This document shows, piece by piece, positions 11,601-23,392 of a stretch of DNA of 64,000 nucleotides. The position numbers were made by a program, and so were the translations under genes. The stretch's first letter is position 1. Each line of letters opens with the position of its first letter. The notes under the pieces were generated by a model. The model saw only the letters and a program-made list of their open reading frames with translations, ran no database searches and was not told where the DNA came from. Source of the stretch: Petrolisthes cinctipes (lineage: Eukaryota; Arthropoda; Malacostraca; Decapoda; Porcellanidae); the NCBI GenBank assembly GCA_033782935.1, contig JAWQEG010003723.1, positions 16,657 through 80,656 on the forward strand, given 5' to 3'.

Positions 11601-14600
11601 AGTCTGTACAATATTAATATTAAAAATACCTATATAAATACAGCTTTTGGAGTCTGGTAAAACTCAGGTGAAGATCTTTAAACAATAAAGGCAATAGATA
11701 TATTTTTCCATGTTTCTACCATGATCCTGTAATCCTGCATGATTATAGCAAGTAGAATACAAAATAGTTACTACAGTATATTGAAAATTTTGTACCGGTA
11801 TATTATAATCACGTACTCAAGTGCTACCTCTCACCTGCAGATTAGCTGGGTGTCATCTGCCTTGCTCCATTCCACCCCCGAGGTGCGTTTCCAGTTCAGA
11901 TAGTTAAGCCACTTGGTGCGACACTGCTTCTCTGACCTCGTCCTTACTCTCCCCGACACTTCACCCCAGGAGATACCACTTGTCACCTGTGACACAGTGA
12001 ACAAGAGAAAATACATTTCTACAATCAGTGATGTAGATTATTTTAGAATGAACAATCTACTGGGCAAGCACAAATTTGTACCTTCCGAAATATTTTGCTT
12101 AGATCTTGTAGGATCAAAACACACCTGTTCGCCAGGAAGAACCTGGGCCAGTTCATACACTGCAGCAGACAACCGTTCTTCCTCATCAGTTGTCCAGGCA
12201 CCACGGTTACAGTGCTCGTTCAAGAGGCGACACCGATCCTTTACTGATGCAGCCGACCGCCCTAGGTGAGCTGCAATGGCCTGCCAGTTGTTACCATGCT
12301 TCATGCGCAGCTCACGCAGTTTCCTCACTTCCTCAGTTGTGTACTTGCCTATGTGGTTATGGTTGTCATACAACCTGTCAAGAATTGTTTTTATTGCACC
12401 CATCAGTAAAACCTTTTACCTTTCGTCATTCTAACTCTTCATTAATGTAGCTGCTATGTGCCATATCCTAGCTATTATTTCAGATTTATAACAGAATTAC
12501 GGATAATTAATTAGCTAAAATATTTATAGAAGTACCCGGTACTTTTTTTTTTTTGTCTAAGCAGCACCTATCCAATCAAATTTCAAATAAGGAAAACAGA
12601 AATCTGACAATTATACCCAAGACCCTTGTCTCCATATTCAACTACACCCGCCACCTGCCTGATAACTCGGCGGTAGACAGAAAAGAGTGGCCGGTTGAGT
12701 CCCCTAGCAATGACCCTGTAAAATCCACTGCGTTCCTCCTTAGACATCTTAAATATTAGTGCAGCTGGATCGTGAATACCCTGCTGGCTGCAGTACTCTT
12801 GGATGTTATGCTGCAACAGTTCTGTCTCCTCTCTGGACCACATGCCCTGACGCCATGCGTGTCCCCGCCAACGTAGCATCTCCTTGTCTTCCCGTGATGT
12901 GAACCAGTTCTGGTTGATGCTCCCATTACCAACCTGTATGTGACAATACAACTTTAATAATACCATAAAAATAACATCATTCTTGCAATAAATATGTTAA
13001 CCAGGTCACTAGCCAAAGTTATTCATTGTCAAAATAACTAGTGTGCATGGATAAAAAGATGAAAATATAGACAAGCTATGAAATGGCACTCAGATGTGTA
13101 AAAAGATTATAAAATTCAGATTAAGAAATGTTAATCAAGGAAAGATAGAGTGCTTACGGAAGTGCCTCACCTCCGCTTGAGAAGCTGCTGGAGTCTGAAG
13201 GTCTACTTGTACTTCCATATTCAGTGGCTCTGCCTTGTTCACCCCAACCTGAAAGCAGCAAGCACACAGTACAGTATACAGAAATAATGTATCCTCGCCC
13301 GCATTACGCCCATGGGTGGAGGAAAATACTGTTAGGGTTTTGAAATCCATTCACATACCTCCCAGGGCCCCATAGACTAAACATCCCAAGTTTTGCTGAC
13401 TTCAGCAGTGTGATCGGAAATTTCCATGCTGAGGCCCTGATTGCCAGACCGCACCCTCTAATTATTTACATGTTATACTCCATGCTTATAGCAGTCACCA
13501 TATTGTCACCTTATATATATGTAGAGAAAGGGACAATATATATATTTACTCATATTATTCTTATATAGTCTTGTATCCAACATGTATATATTTCAAATAT
13601 AAAATCCTAGCTTTATCCAAGCCATCGTTACAATCTGTCACGTATGGTTGGTATGGGAGCTCAGTGATGAGCGAAAGTGGAGCGCTGCACTTACCCTTTG
13701 ACAATTACAGAGAGAAGTACAGTATAGCCCCGCTTCCTCTCTCCCTCACTCCTGTTTCACTTGTACAGTCGGCAAAAAAAGTTTCGTTACCACCCCTACG
13801 TTAATTTTAACATCGATAAGCGCGGCAGGGTTGGTACTCCGCCGTCTGAGCAGCTGTGCCTTGCGGGCCGCGGCAATGACAACTTAGCACAAGTCATTCC
13901 CTTTCTTTTTATATCAAAAGTTTAACTGATTTTAAATTAAATTTTGAGTGTTCAAGAACTATTACTATTTAACTATTCATCATTAAACATAAAGAAATAC
14001 GTTTGAGTATTTTAGAACAAGAATAACCTTGAAATACCCAAAAAAAGTACCACTGGGTAAAAGTACGTCATTCCTACTTGCCTGCCCATTAGACACTGAG
14101 GGGTCCGGGAGGGTGACGGAGGTATATATGACACTCGCGCCCATGGAGGTAGTATAGGTGGAGGTGCCAGTAGGACCTGAATTGTGAAGCCACCAATCTG
14201 TCATTTCCGGCGCCTTCAAGATGGCGCATACCTTTGTATGTCAGGTCAGAAGTCCACTTTTACTGAAACATATCTTGGTGTCCGCCATATTGAAGGCGCC
14301 GAAAATGACAGTTCAGCGGCTTCACTTTACTCCCCTGGATTAGTGAGCCATGGCGACTCCACCTATACTACCTCCATGCTCGCGCCACACCTGACTCACC
14401 AGTCAGGCCTACCAACATTACATCACACTGTTAAAAGGATGGTAACGAAACTTTTTTTGCCGACTGTACATATTTTTGAGAAGACACGGACTTGGTGTCT
14501 TATATAATCTATAACTTGTAATCCTGATATACCTCAGTAAATAGAGACAAGTCCAAGTTTTTACTCTAAACCTTGAGTAATCTCCTTAATCCCCAGGCAG

Positions 14601-17580
14601 ACAGAGGGCGGTATTCTGACACCAGCCCCATTTGAGTAAGTGAGAGTCCGGCAGGTTTTTTCACAGGTAAGCCAAAGCAGCAGACGACGATACCACGGAT
14701 ACACTTATTCTTTGATTCACAAACAGTACAAAACATTTAAACAGGTAAGCAACACAGGGACAATATATTAAATAGTCTTTAGTAAGTTAAAAGTAATAAT
14801 TTTTTCTACCAAGGATTAAGAAGTTAGCAAAAATTACAGTATCCCACCATAAGAATAAAAAGAGATTAAAAAAATGGTCATGCTCTTCTCTAAGCTACCT
14901 GTGTCGATATAAAGAAATATATTGGCTTTATACACGGTATACAGCTTGTGCAATGTATATTGCTATCAATCAGAAAAAACTGTCTATGAAGAATTATCAC
15001 TGATTAAGTTGGGGATTACTAATTTTTGAGCAGCTCTGACAGTGGTTATCTCACCTGTTATCAGTATTACACTGACCTGATGTGTGTCAAGCGTTAGAGC
15101 ATCAGCTGTAACAAAAACAGGATCCAGTTCAACATTGCCAAGGCTATTTATACGCATCATCACTGTGGTCGTCCCATCATCGCCCTCCCCTCCATTGCTG
15201 AAGAAGGAAGGTTATTTTTAAGCGTCATTCTGATCTTCCTAATTTAATTTTCTTGCAAGCCAACAGTACTGTTGGGATATGATACAATATACCGTTTTTT
15301 ACCGTATGGAAGAGACGTTCAGAGAGAGTGAGCCAGAGGGGACATAGGATCAATGGAAGAATTATGAGGGGTTAAAGTGTAAGCAACAAAATTCACTCTT
15401 AATATGCAGTACACCAGATACTACAGAACTGTGTTTAGGTCATCTTTTTACTCGTCAAATTTAATTATAAACAGTATGGAAGTATTATACTATCGGGGCC
15501 AATAATGGCACTTGCTAAGTTCAGTCTTGCATGCCTTTCACCAGATATATGTGATATATACCTGTGAGAAGTCTTGCGACCTATGGGAGAGAGTTCTGAG
15601 AGTTCCTCATCATTGAAAGTGGATAACTGTTGTGACTTGCTCTCAACATCAGATGTGATGAGAATTTTGGTACATCCTGAGTCAGTTTTGGAGTTGAGCT
15701 TGACTGGCAGGTCTGTAGAGATGAAGCTTTTGGCGAGGGCATTTGTCACGACTTTTTGCCTGGGCTTGACCTGTGCTGGTGTCTTAGTGGTGGCGGATGC
15801 AGTGGTGGTGGTGGTAACTGTTGTGTGAATGGTGGTGACAGCAGTAACAATGGTGGCAGAAGGAGGCTGTATCTGTAAATCAGTCAATCCATCAATCAAT
15901 ATCACTGAAGCCTAGTTGTCTCTTAGAACCTTAGCAAAATGGTGTGGCAATGACAGAATAGTCTCTAGGGTACTCTACTGTATATACCATTTTTTTTTCC
16001 CTAATAATACATAAGTTGCTCTTTTCATGATCCCTCTCATTGAATTTGCATCACCAGTGTTTGTACCCTTACTATTCTATTTTCTACTTTACTGATTTCA
16101 TCCCTTCATCAGAGGATGTTCCTGCTGTATCTTGTACCAATCTATCTACAAACATACACACACACACATAAACAGTATATATAAACTATATACCAGTATA
16201 GTAAATATATAATTATATGCTTGTGTATTTACCTGTCTGATATCTCTATATATAGTATCAATTTCTATCAGTCTATAAGTCTGTACATACTCATCATTCT
16301 ATCTGGGTCTGTCTTTATCTATCAATCTATATATCTATCTATTGTACTGAACCACCAGAGTGAATCCAATATACTGTATACACGTTTAGCCATCCCGTCA
16401 TCTCCTAATGTAGGCACATGCCTTTACCTGTCGTCCAGTAATGATAGGAATGGCCTTGGTAGGCTTGGTACTTGGACCAGCCACTTCCACCACCCTCACA
16501 TTCTCTACGTTACGAAGTACCTTCTTGGTTGTCACCCCTGTGTTGATGGGTACTGCGATGATGTTCTCTCCCAGACTGTCAACAACTATTTCTGCTGACA
16601 CTGTAACACAACACATTTTATTAATGTCTCTGTCATTCATGGATGACTTATTCATGTGTCATACTGCTCCACTTGTCCAAGTGGAGTCCAAGTTTCTTTG
16701 TATTCAAACACTGCCCAATTGGAAAAACAGAACAATGACATAATTCAGAAACTCATTACTATACACCATAATACTATACTAATCTCCTGAATGATAAAGA
16801 ATGTTGCTTTCTGTAAAAGTACATATTTTTGTAATGTGCTTGCATTATAAAAAAAAAAAAAAAAAAAAACACTCACCAAGTTGGCCATTGTTATTGTAAA
16901 GGAGCACACTGGCAGCCTGGTTATCTCCATCCATTTCACAACCATTGCCTTTGCAATCACCTGTATAACACAAATACAAATTTTTATTAAATATATCAAA
17001 ATAAGCTAAAAATGCACTACAGTACATAAAATCTGGCTGGGTGCCAGACTTCATCGAAATGCAGCCAGGATGTGTGAATGAATTTTTAAAGCAAAGGGTT
17101 TGATCCAGTAAATGTATACTGAAATTACTGTATACAAAACTGATTTCTCTGCTGGATACAAATGGGGCATTAACCCTGGCATATTAAAATGTGTTATACG
17201 GCATATGTTGAACAATAATTAGACTCAATTCAGTAGGCTACATGCAACATTCCATCATTGTATTGGACATGAATTTGTCTGTAGACAAACTCTGAAAAAA
17301 AAATTATGCTGTACACAGGCCAGAGCTGAGCCTTGTAAAACCACATTCTGTGCCTCCAGCAACAATTAAACTTTCTCAAACATACAAGTGATAGTTAGCT
17401 GGACTGCAGCAGCAGCATCCGACACCTAAAGTAACTGATTATTAAAAAAAAGTCTCTGTACCAGATATAACTGATGAAGCCAAGAGGTACTAACTAACCC
17501 ATTGCTTCTGGTATATGAGAATGTATTATCTTGACCTCCTCTCCAATCTCATCTACACTTGAAGTCTCCACCACATCCAT
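8696..17580 (-). CDS. DMTF1: DMTF1 orthologue, cyclin D-binding Myb-like transcription factor
   Basis: Sixteen exons on the - strand fit in phase, 5' to 3': 17586-17499, 16960-16877, 16600-16428, 15872-15562, 15197-15077, 13248-13171, 12933-12659, 12374-12125, 11986-11835, 11603-11449, 10867-10625, 10272-10049, 9992-9954, 9701-9653, 9377-9246 and 8799-8696 (TAA). The ATG at 17580 is chosen because it opens [15 protein letters not shown], like the acidic DMTF1 N-terminus. The central part is unmistakable: [75 protein letters not shown] and [15 protein letters not shown], the three tryptophan-rich Myb/SANT repeats. The family binds DNA, binds D-type cyclins and, in mammals, activates the ARF promoter. 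Flanks are Ser/Thr/Pro-rich. About 824 codons, against about 760 in human. The small 39-bp and 49-bp exons are the least certain. Confidence 0.92.
13764..14468. mobile_element. Nested Tc1/mariner-like foldback element in a DMTF1 intron
   Basis: The ends are inverted copies: TACAGTCGGCAAAAAAAGTT at the left and its reverse complement at the right, each beside TA, continuing into GTTACCACCC. Inside is a second inverted pair (GGTAGTATAGGTGGAG near 14146 against its complement near 14358). Innermost is a third pair around GGCGCCTTCAA (near 14207) and TTGAAGGCGCC (near 14290). No transposase frame is visible, so it is a non-autonomous element, probably one element inserted inside another. It lies between DMTF1 exons at 13248 and 15077. 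Confidence 0.72.
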
Positions 17581-17744
17581 GATAACCTATAGGATTAGAA
17601 ATAGTTAAACAACTTTTATAAAATGGTAGTCACTACAATGAATATGCAGCATCATTATACATTGTACAGACATGGTAGACAGTATTTCACTTAACTACAT
17701 TTCTTTTTTGGTAATTTTCCAGTATATTGAAGTTTTCTATTATG

Positions 17745-18030
17745 ATGTTACTACCCTCGATACCCACTAATTTATACCATTCTAAAACACTTTCCTTCTA
17801 TGAAATTTTCTTCGGAAATGCTCCATTTCCAAGATTGGGCATTAGCCTAACCTTACCTGACCTAACCAAACCTAACCTAGACCACAGCAGACTACTGGGA
17901 CCTAACCATGGTAAAGTACCAGGACCTGACCATTGCAAACTACCGGGACCTGACTGGGGCAAACTACCGGGACCTAGCCAGACGTGGCAACACTGCTACA
18001 AAACGGCAATATACTAGACACATACAGATT
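17745..18030. mobile_element. Single arm of the CCGGGACCTAACC long-inverted-repeat family
   Basis: Matches the right half of the complete element at 22634-23222: the ATGCCCCATTTCCAAGAT-like segment, then CTTACCTGACC, then several direct copies of ACTACCGGGACCT, then GGCAACACTGCTACAAAACGG. The opposite arm is missing. It lies upstream of the first coding DMTF1 exon, in its 5' intron or promoter region. Confidence 0.65.
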
Positions 18031-18232
18031 CTTTTTTTTTATAAAAAGCATACATGGGTAATGATCATTAAACTGAGTTTTTCAAGTATTTTTATATAAT
18101 TTAAGAGTTTCCATAGTTCATCTTCCTGGCTCCCCCAAATGCATACATTTTTGCAATCACTTGTGGATATGCTCTCTTTTAGGCTGGGGAAAAAGCAATA
18201 TCAATTCAAACCCCACCAGAAACTAGGGTATT

Positions 18233-19285
18233 AGTAGAGAAGTACTCCGTTCTTGGCTAGGGCCGCGCAGTGTTACCACAACCGGCTAGGTCCCGGGAAT
18301 TTGCCCCGGTCACTTTATGATAGTTTACACCGGTTATATCCCGGTAGTTTGCCCAGGTTAGGTCCCGGTAGTCTGCTGTGGTCTGTATCCCTCTCCTTCA
18401 ACGACACACAACTTAATCTTTCTCCTTCCCTTAATATTCTTGGAGTCTCTTTCTCTCACAATCTCTCCTGGAGAGATCATATTACCTCTCTGGCTAAAAC
18501 CACCTCAAAGAAGTTGGGTGTGCTGCTCAAATTCCGTGAATACTTCACCCCCACACAGTTACTGTCTCTGTACAGGGTTCTCTTCCGCCCTTGTATGGAG
18601 TATATATGGCTCTCATGTGTGGGGTGGCTCAACCTTCACAACACTCCTGGACAAGGTGGAATCAAAGGCTTTTTGTCTCAACTCTCCTCCTCTTACTGAT
18701 TTACTACAACCTCTCTCTTCGCCGCAATGTTGCATCACTTTCTCTCTTCCATCGCTATTACACTGGACATTGCACTTCTGAACTCTCTTAATGTATGCTT
18801 CCTCCCCTCAGGAGAGCATGCAACACTCGCCAAGCCTCTCATTCTCACCCCTTTTCTGTCCAACTCCTTAATGCAAGAGTTAACCGGTACTCTTAATTTT
18901 TCATATACACAACTGGTCTACTCTGGAACACTCTACCTTCATCCATCTTTCCACCTTACTAAGACTTATATTCCTTCAAACGCAATGTGTCTAGGCATCT
19001 CGACCGAAATTGGACATGATTTTGGACCATTCTCTCACTGTACTAAGCAGGTGGGGACGATTAGTGGGCTCACAGCCTTCAGTCCCCATCTTTCTAGATA
19101 TAGGAAAAAAAAAAGTTAGATTAGGCCAGGTCAGATTAGATCAGACTAATTTCCAAATTATGTTTGTAAAACGGGGCATATCTCCGAGAGAAACACCATA
19201 GATGAAAAGTGTCTTAGAATGGTCCAAAATAGTGGGTAATGATACTAAAATATACAATATAGTGAACGGAGTACTTCTCTACTTT
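18233..19285. mobile_element. Long-inverted-repeat element interrupted by a retrotransposon
   Basis: The boundaries are inverted copies, GTAGAGAAGTACTCCGTTC at the left and GAACGGAGTACTTCTCTAC at the right. The left arm (18240-18384) is the reverse complement of 23230-23390. The right remnant (19115-19285) matches the interior of the 22634-23222 copy. Between them sits a non-LTR retrotransposon fragment, so this is a nested insertion. Confidence 0.65.
18385..19114 (+). mobile_element. 5'-truncated non-LTR retrotransposon, reverse transcriptase C-terminal part, decayed
   Basis: The + strand reads LNILGVSFSHNLSWRDHI, LAKTTSKKLGVLLKFREY, FTPTQLLSLYRVLFRPCM and later FHRYYTGHCTSEL and LLWNTLPSS. 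This is the recognisable end of a Jockey/CR1-type LINE reverse transcriptase and its following tail. The reading frame shifts several times (near 18600, 18790 and 18990), so it is a dead copy. The 3' end has an A-rich tail at 19104-19114. The 5' end abuts the host element at about 18385, as expected for a 5'-truncated insertion. Confidence 0.8.
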
Positions 19286-19675
19286 TACCAAAACTAGTCT
19301 TCAAATGACAATTGATGTTCTGTACATAAAATACAACCACTAACGTTACAAGGTTGTAATGCGTATCTGATAAATACATACCGGGTATATCAGTACATAT
19401 GAAGTTATATTGTAATTTCTTTTACACAAAACTTGAGCTGTAACAAATAATATGACCTAATGCCCAAGTTCAACTAGTATTAGAGGTAAAGTTTGGTTTA
19501 TTTTAGAACATAATATTTAATAGTGATAAAACCTCTTCTTTCCACATAAACAGATGGAAATTCCTACCACATTCCGCCATTTTCCTCCAACCACTTTTAA
19601 CCGAGTTGACTAATTTTCCCCACTACACGTATCCGGATGTAGATTTGAAGCAAAATAAATGGACAAATACGTCGT

Positions 19676-19880
19676 GAGTGTGTAGTAGAGTGTAGTAACT
19701 AAGCACTGGGGTGTAATCAGCTGAGAATTGTGTAGTGTAAGTAAGTGTGTAGTGGAGTGTAGTAAGCCGTGTAAAGTGTGTAATGTAAGTGTGGAGTGTA
19801 GTAAGTAACCCGTGTAAGTGTGGAGTGTAGTAAGCCGTGTAAGTGTATAGTGGAGTGTAAGTTAGTAAGCCTGGTGTGTG
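19676..19880. repeat. Degenerate minisatellite of GTGTAGTGGAGTGTAGTAAG units
   Basis: Repeated GTGTAGT, GGAGTGTAGTAAG and CCGTGTAAGTGT words in about five imperfect units, ending in a (GT)n run at 19876-19898. It lies upstream of DMTF1. Confidence 0.7.
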
Positions 19881-19949
19881 TGCGTGTGTGTGTGTGTGTA
19901 AATCAGCTGAGAATTGTTTGTTTATTATTGTTGACGTCCGGGTACTCAC

Positions 19950-20127
19950 TGGCCAAGGTGTCCGGGATGTTGGAAAGATGGTTAATCCGGTACATTACAA
20001 CAACTCGGCTACAACAACAACAACAAGGATTATATTGAGTGAAGGATTCTATATAGTACTGGGTGAAGGATAACCACTCAATGTTATTTTGGTCAAGGAT
20101 TCTAGTACTGGGAGAAGGATAGGCCAC
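19950..20127 (-). promoter_or_regulatory. Possible non-coding first exon or promoter-proximal segment of DMTF1
   Basis: On the - strand a clean donor (GGCCA|GTGAGT, boundary at 19950) follows a GC-richer stretch. The frame through it does not join the first coding DMTF1 exon, so only a 5' UTR role would fit. The words TCCGGTACATTACAACAACTC near 19986 and 20162 are direct repeats about 176 bp apart. No TATA box could be assigned. This is a guess from position and one splice signal. Confidence 0.2.
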
Positions 20128-20454
20128 TCAATTTTAATATTGGTGTCGTCGTTGTTAATTTGTCCGGTACATTACAACAACTCGGCTACACCAATAATAA
20201 ACGCAAATAAACGCACACAATTATACATATAAATGCACACAATTATACATATAAACGCACACACAAAGGTCTGGCATTTCTATAACCTTTGTGTACATAA
20301 AGAGGAAGGTCATTAGTACGCACATGATCCTGCGCGTACATGGAAATACAGAGTTGCATGACCTAATATATATGGCCTATAGTTTGGGTGGAATTCCAAT
20401 GATAATAATTTCCGAAACGCATCAATATATGCATGAATTTATTTACTACATATA

Positions 20455-20562
20455 TGGCTCCCTGACTGTCTCGTTGTATACGATGGTGTGGTACCGGTAC
20501 GATGGCTCCATGGACAAACAACAGAGCCGTCGTACAGTACCACACCATCGTATGCCTACACA
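20455..20562. mobile_element. GGTACC-core hairpin element, copy 1
   Basis: GATGGTGTGGTACCGGTACG and GATGGCTCCAT are mirrored by GAGCCGTCGTACAGTACCAC and ACCATCGTATGC around a short loop. Shares its arms with 37048-37197, 42678-42812 and 49505-49645. The outermost arm is less well preserved here. Confidence 0.7.
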
Positions 20563-20825
20563 CACACACCTATATGGAAGGAGCTTGTTTGTTTCGTGGC
20601 ATGGGGAGGAGGAATCAGAAGCCTCCAATTTTCATACACGATCACAGGATCCTTTAAGGGGAAATTCTCTTGTGGATGAATTGGAAGGCTATATACTGAT
20701 TCCTCCAAACTATATCAGAAAACAAACACACATAGACACGCTCATGCAATGGTACTAATAAGGGATCTGTTGTTTTGTGGCATAGTTTGGAGGAATCACA
20801 CACCTTCAAACTCACCAACAGTAGT
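20563..20825. mobile_element. TTAA-ended hairpin element, subfamily B: half copy plus near-complete copy
   Basis: A half copy occupies about 20563-20640. A second copy runs from TTAAGGGGAAATTCTCTTG (20654) through GGCTATATACTGATTCCTCC to CATAGTTTGGAGGAATCAC and CACCAACAG. Subfamily B is recognised by a GAATTGGAAGGC outer arm in place of the GGTACATTGGAG arm. Confidence 0.65.
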
Positions 20826-21083
20826 AATCTCAAGGTTAATGTTGATAAAGTCTACGGTAATTGCTACCCACGTTTCAGTATGTTAGTAAATACTGAAGGA
20901 AGACGAATGAGAAAAACCTGATAGGGAGGGCAGTGCCACCCTTTGCCCTCCCATTATGGATGAGCCTGTTTATGCTAATGAAAATTGAATCCATTCACCA
21001 GCCCACATTTTTTATGACATGTTTCCTTGTTTCCCGTTTGCAATTAAAAATAAAAATGCACAATATACAAATTTTCATCATAC

Positions 21084-21147
21084 CTATGAATCTGGAATAA
21101 TTTTCCCACGCAGAACGGTACCTCTGACTATATTTCTTCTCATTCAT
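21084..21147 (-). CDS. Candidate isolated coding exon, MNEKKYSQRYRSAWENYSRF
   Basis: An ATG at 21147 on the - strand opens a short frame that ends at a donor (ATAG|GTATGA, boundary at 21084). The peptide resembles the start of arthropod zinc-finger/hAT-related proteins, which often begin with a K-Y-x-Q-x-Y-R-x-x-W-E pattern. No downstream exon in phase was found. It could be a lone exon of an unrecognised gene or a transposon remnant. It cannot join the DMTF1 reading frame. Confidence 0.22.
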
Positions 21148-21560
21148 GACACTGATGTCGGCCACTGTTATACCATAGAAGGAAGAGCACCTTGTCCTCA
21201 CCCAAGGGTCCCAACCAAGGACAAGAACAGACTGAACACAGGAGCTAAAAAGCCTAAAATGGATTAACCTCATTGCCTCGGTTTAGAAGACTCACTTTTT
21301 TGAACTCCGTTCAGTTGCTCTCCAACAAATTGGACCCTGGTCCAGCACCAGTGTTGCCAGGCCTGCTTGATGAAATTTCCCCAACTTTAATATCAGAATT
21401 TCTCTTTTTACCTCAATAATTCCCTGTTTACTCCTGAAAATTGAGGGGCTTTTTGGTATTTCGTCTGGTAGAAATTTCCCTGTTTACTCTTGAACAATCT
21501 TTATATATATGTCATAGTTTTAAAATAACAGAAGAACTAAGACAAGATTTGAATAGTGAT

Positions 21561-21780
21561 ATGTACAGCCACAATCAAATATCCACCAACACTTTCCTTC
21601 CATCGTAGTAAATATCTTGGTAATAAAAAACAACACGTGTATAATTTTGCAGCACCTCATAACAACAATTGAGGGGGTTGAGTTGACATAAGGTGTAGTA
21701 TGATTATATATCGATATGATACTGATTTACTTGCATGATGGAAGGAAAGTGTCGGTGGATATTTGATTGTGGCTGTACAA
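21561..21780. mobile_element. Tc1/mariner-like MITE with TACAGCCACAATC ends, copy 1
   Basis: Terminal inverted repeats of about 40 bp: TACAGCCACAATCAAATATC at the left and its complement at the right, both at TA. The interior has no coding capacity. A second copy with inverted interior lies at 32616-32832. Confidence 0.82.
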
Positions 21781-22545
21781 AAAATCTTGTATTGACCATA
21801 AAACAACTGAAGATTATAATGCCAGTGATGAGGATTAAATATTCAGTTTCCTAGCTAATGATTATGGAGTTAAATAAAATTATTGGATACCTACTACTTA
21901 TAGGTTGCATAAAATAAATCTCCATTTCACTAATTCATTGTATCTTGATCAATTAAGGTGTACTATAATCGTAAGTTCGTAAGAAATGAGATGAAAGTAT
22001 ATTATTTATTTTTGTTTTCCTTTGACAGATAATATGAATACATCCTAGGTGCTGTGTGTATCTAAATAAACCCACAGTACATCTTTAAATATATATATAA
22101 TATCAAAGTACCATAAGAGCTATAATGAAAATCTACCGGAAAGTTATCCTAACCTACTGTTTGTTTGGGGTAAAATCACAGGGTAAAATCTACTGAGTAT
22201 TCCTCTATCCCATCTGGCAACACTGGACTTGGGGAATTTGTGGTTGTTGTTGTTGATGTCGACGTGTACACATCTCACTAGAGGAGCTTCATTAAGTATG
22301 TTTGTTATATTGGGTCTCAGGTGTTCATTATGTCTTGGGGTATTGTGGCAAAATGAGTCTCTGTGATGGAATGAAGGCCACCATCTTAAAAAATTTATTA
22401 TTATTTAATATAATTACGTGAAAAGGCTAAGTTACGTTTAAATGGAGACCTTGACCTTCCCTATATTTAATGGATAATCACCTTTATTTAGTATGTAATG
22501 AATGCTTAGTGACTGTACATGACACTCGGGTTAATTGGGGTAATA

Positions 22546-22640
22546 CACTTCTGGTACATTGGAGTGTCTTGATTCCTCCAAAGTATGCCAGGAAACAGGA
22601 ACGAAAATAATGGTGTCCTGTTGCCTAGAAAAGTTGGTAT
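22546..22640. mobile_element. TTAA-ended hairpin element, subfamily A, fragment
   Basis: Contains GGTACATTGGAGTGTCTTGA, TTCCTCCAAAGTATGCCAGG and AATGGTGTCCTGTTGCCTAG. The right-hand GGAGGAATC arm is missing because the next element begins at 22634. Confidence 0.6.
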
Positions 22641-23222
22641 TTATTGAAAGAACTACCGTTTTCTAGCAGTGTTTCCAGATCCAGCTAGGTCCCAGTATTT
22701 TGCCCCAGTCATTTCCTGCACTTTACCACGGTTATTTCCCGGTAGTTTGCCCATGTTGGATCCCGGTAGTCTGATGCGGTCTAGGTTAGGTTAGGTAAGG
22801 TCAGGCTAATTTCGAGATATGGTGTTATGTTTTACAAACATAATTTGGAAATTAGTCGGTAAATATTGAATGAATTACCGTTATTGCGTACGGTTTTTCT
22901 ACCTTCATTACCCACTATTTTAGACCATTCTACGACTATTTTCTTCTATGGCATTTTCTCCGCAAATGCCCCATTTCCAAGATAGGGCATATTCAAATGG
23001 GGCATTTTGAAATTAGCCTGACCTTACCTGACCTGACCTAACCTAACCTAGACCGCATCAGACTACCGGGACCTAACCTGGGCAAACTACCGGAACCTAA
23101 CCTGGGCAAACTACCGGGAAATAATCGTGATAAAATACAATAAATGACTGGGGCAAAATACTGGGACCCAGCCGGATCTGGCAACACTGCTGCAAAACGG
23201 TAATTCTTTCAATAAATACCAA
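22634..23222. mobile_element. Complete long-terminal-inverted-repeat foldback element
   Basis: Inverted arms of roughly 190 bp start TTGGTATTTATTGAAAGAAC at the left and end with its near complement at the right. Each arm contains repeated TTTGCCC, CCCGGTAG and AGGTTAGGTTAGGT-like words. The spacer of about 200 bp has no open frame. This is the best-preserved copy of the family seen also at 17745, 18233 and 23224. Confidence 0.8.
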
Positions 23223-23223
23223 T

Positions 23224-23392
23224 TAGTCTGACCTAGCCTAACCTAGACCACAGCAGACTACCGGGACCTAACCTGGGCAAACTACTGGGATAGAACCGGT
23301 GTAAACTATCATAAAGTGACCGGAGCAAATTCCTGGGACCTAGCCGGATGTGGTAACACTGTGCGGCCCTAGCCAAGAACACAGTACTTCTG
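23224..23392. mobile_element. Fragment of the long-inverted-repeat family
   Basis: Begins TAGTCTGACCTAGCC, continues through CCGGGACCTAACCTGGGC and ends with GGCCCTAGCCAAGAACACAG. It is the reverse complement of the left arm at 18240-18384. It directly abuts the complete copy. Confidence 0.65.

Noticed and set aside
20291..20758. 155-codon open frame on the + strand
   Set aside because: It crosses a GGTACC-core hairpin element and two TTAA-ended elements, so it is not a gene.
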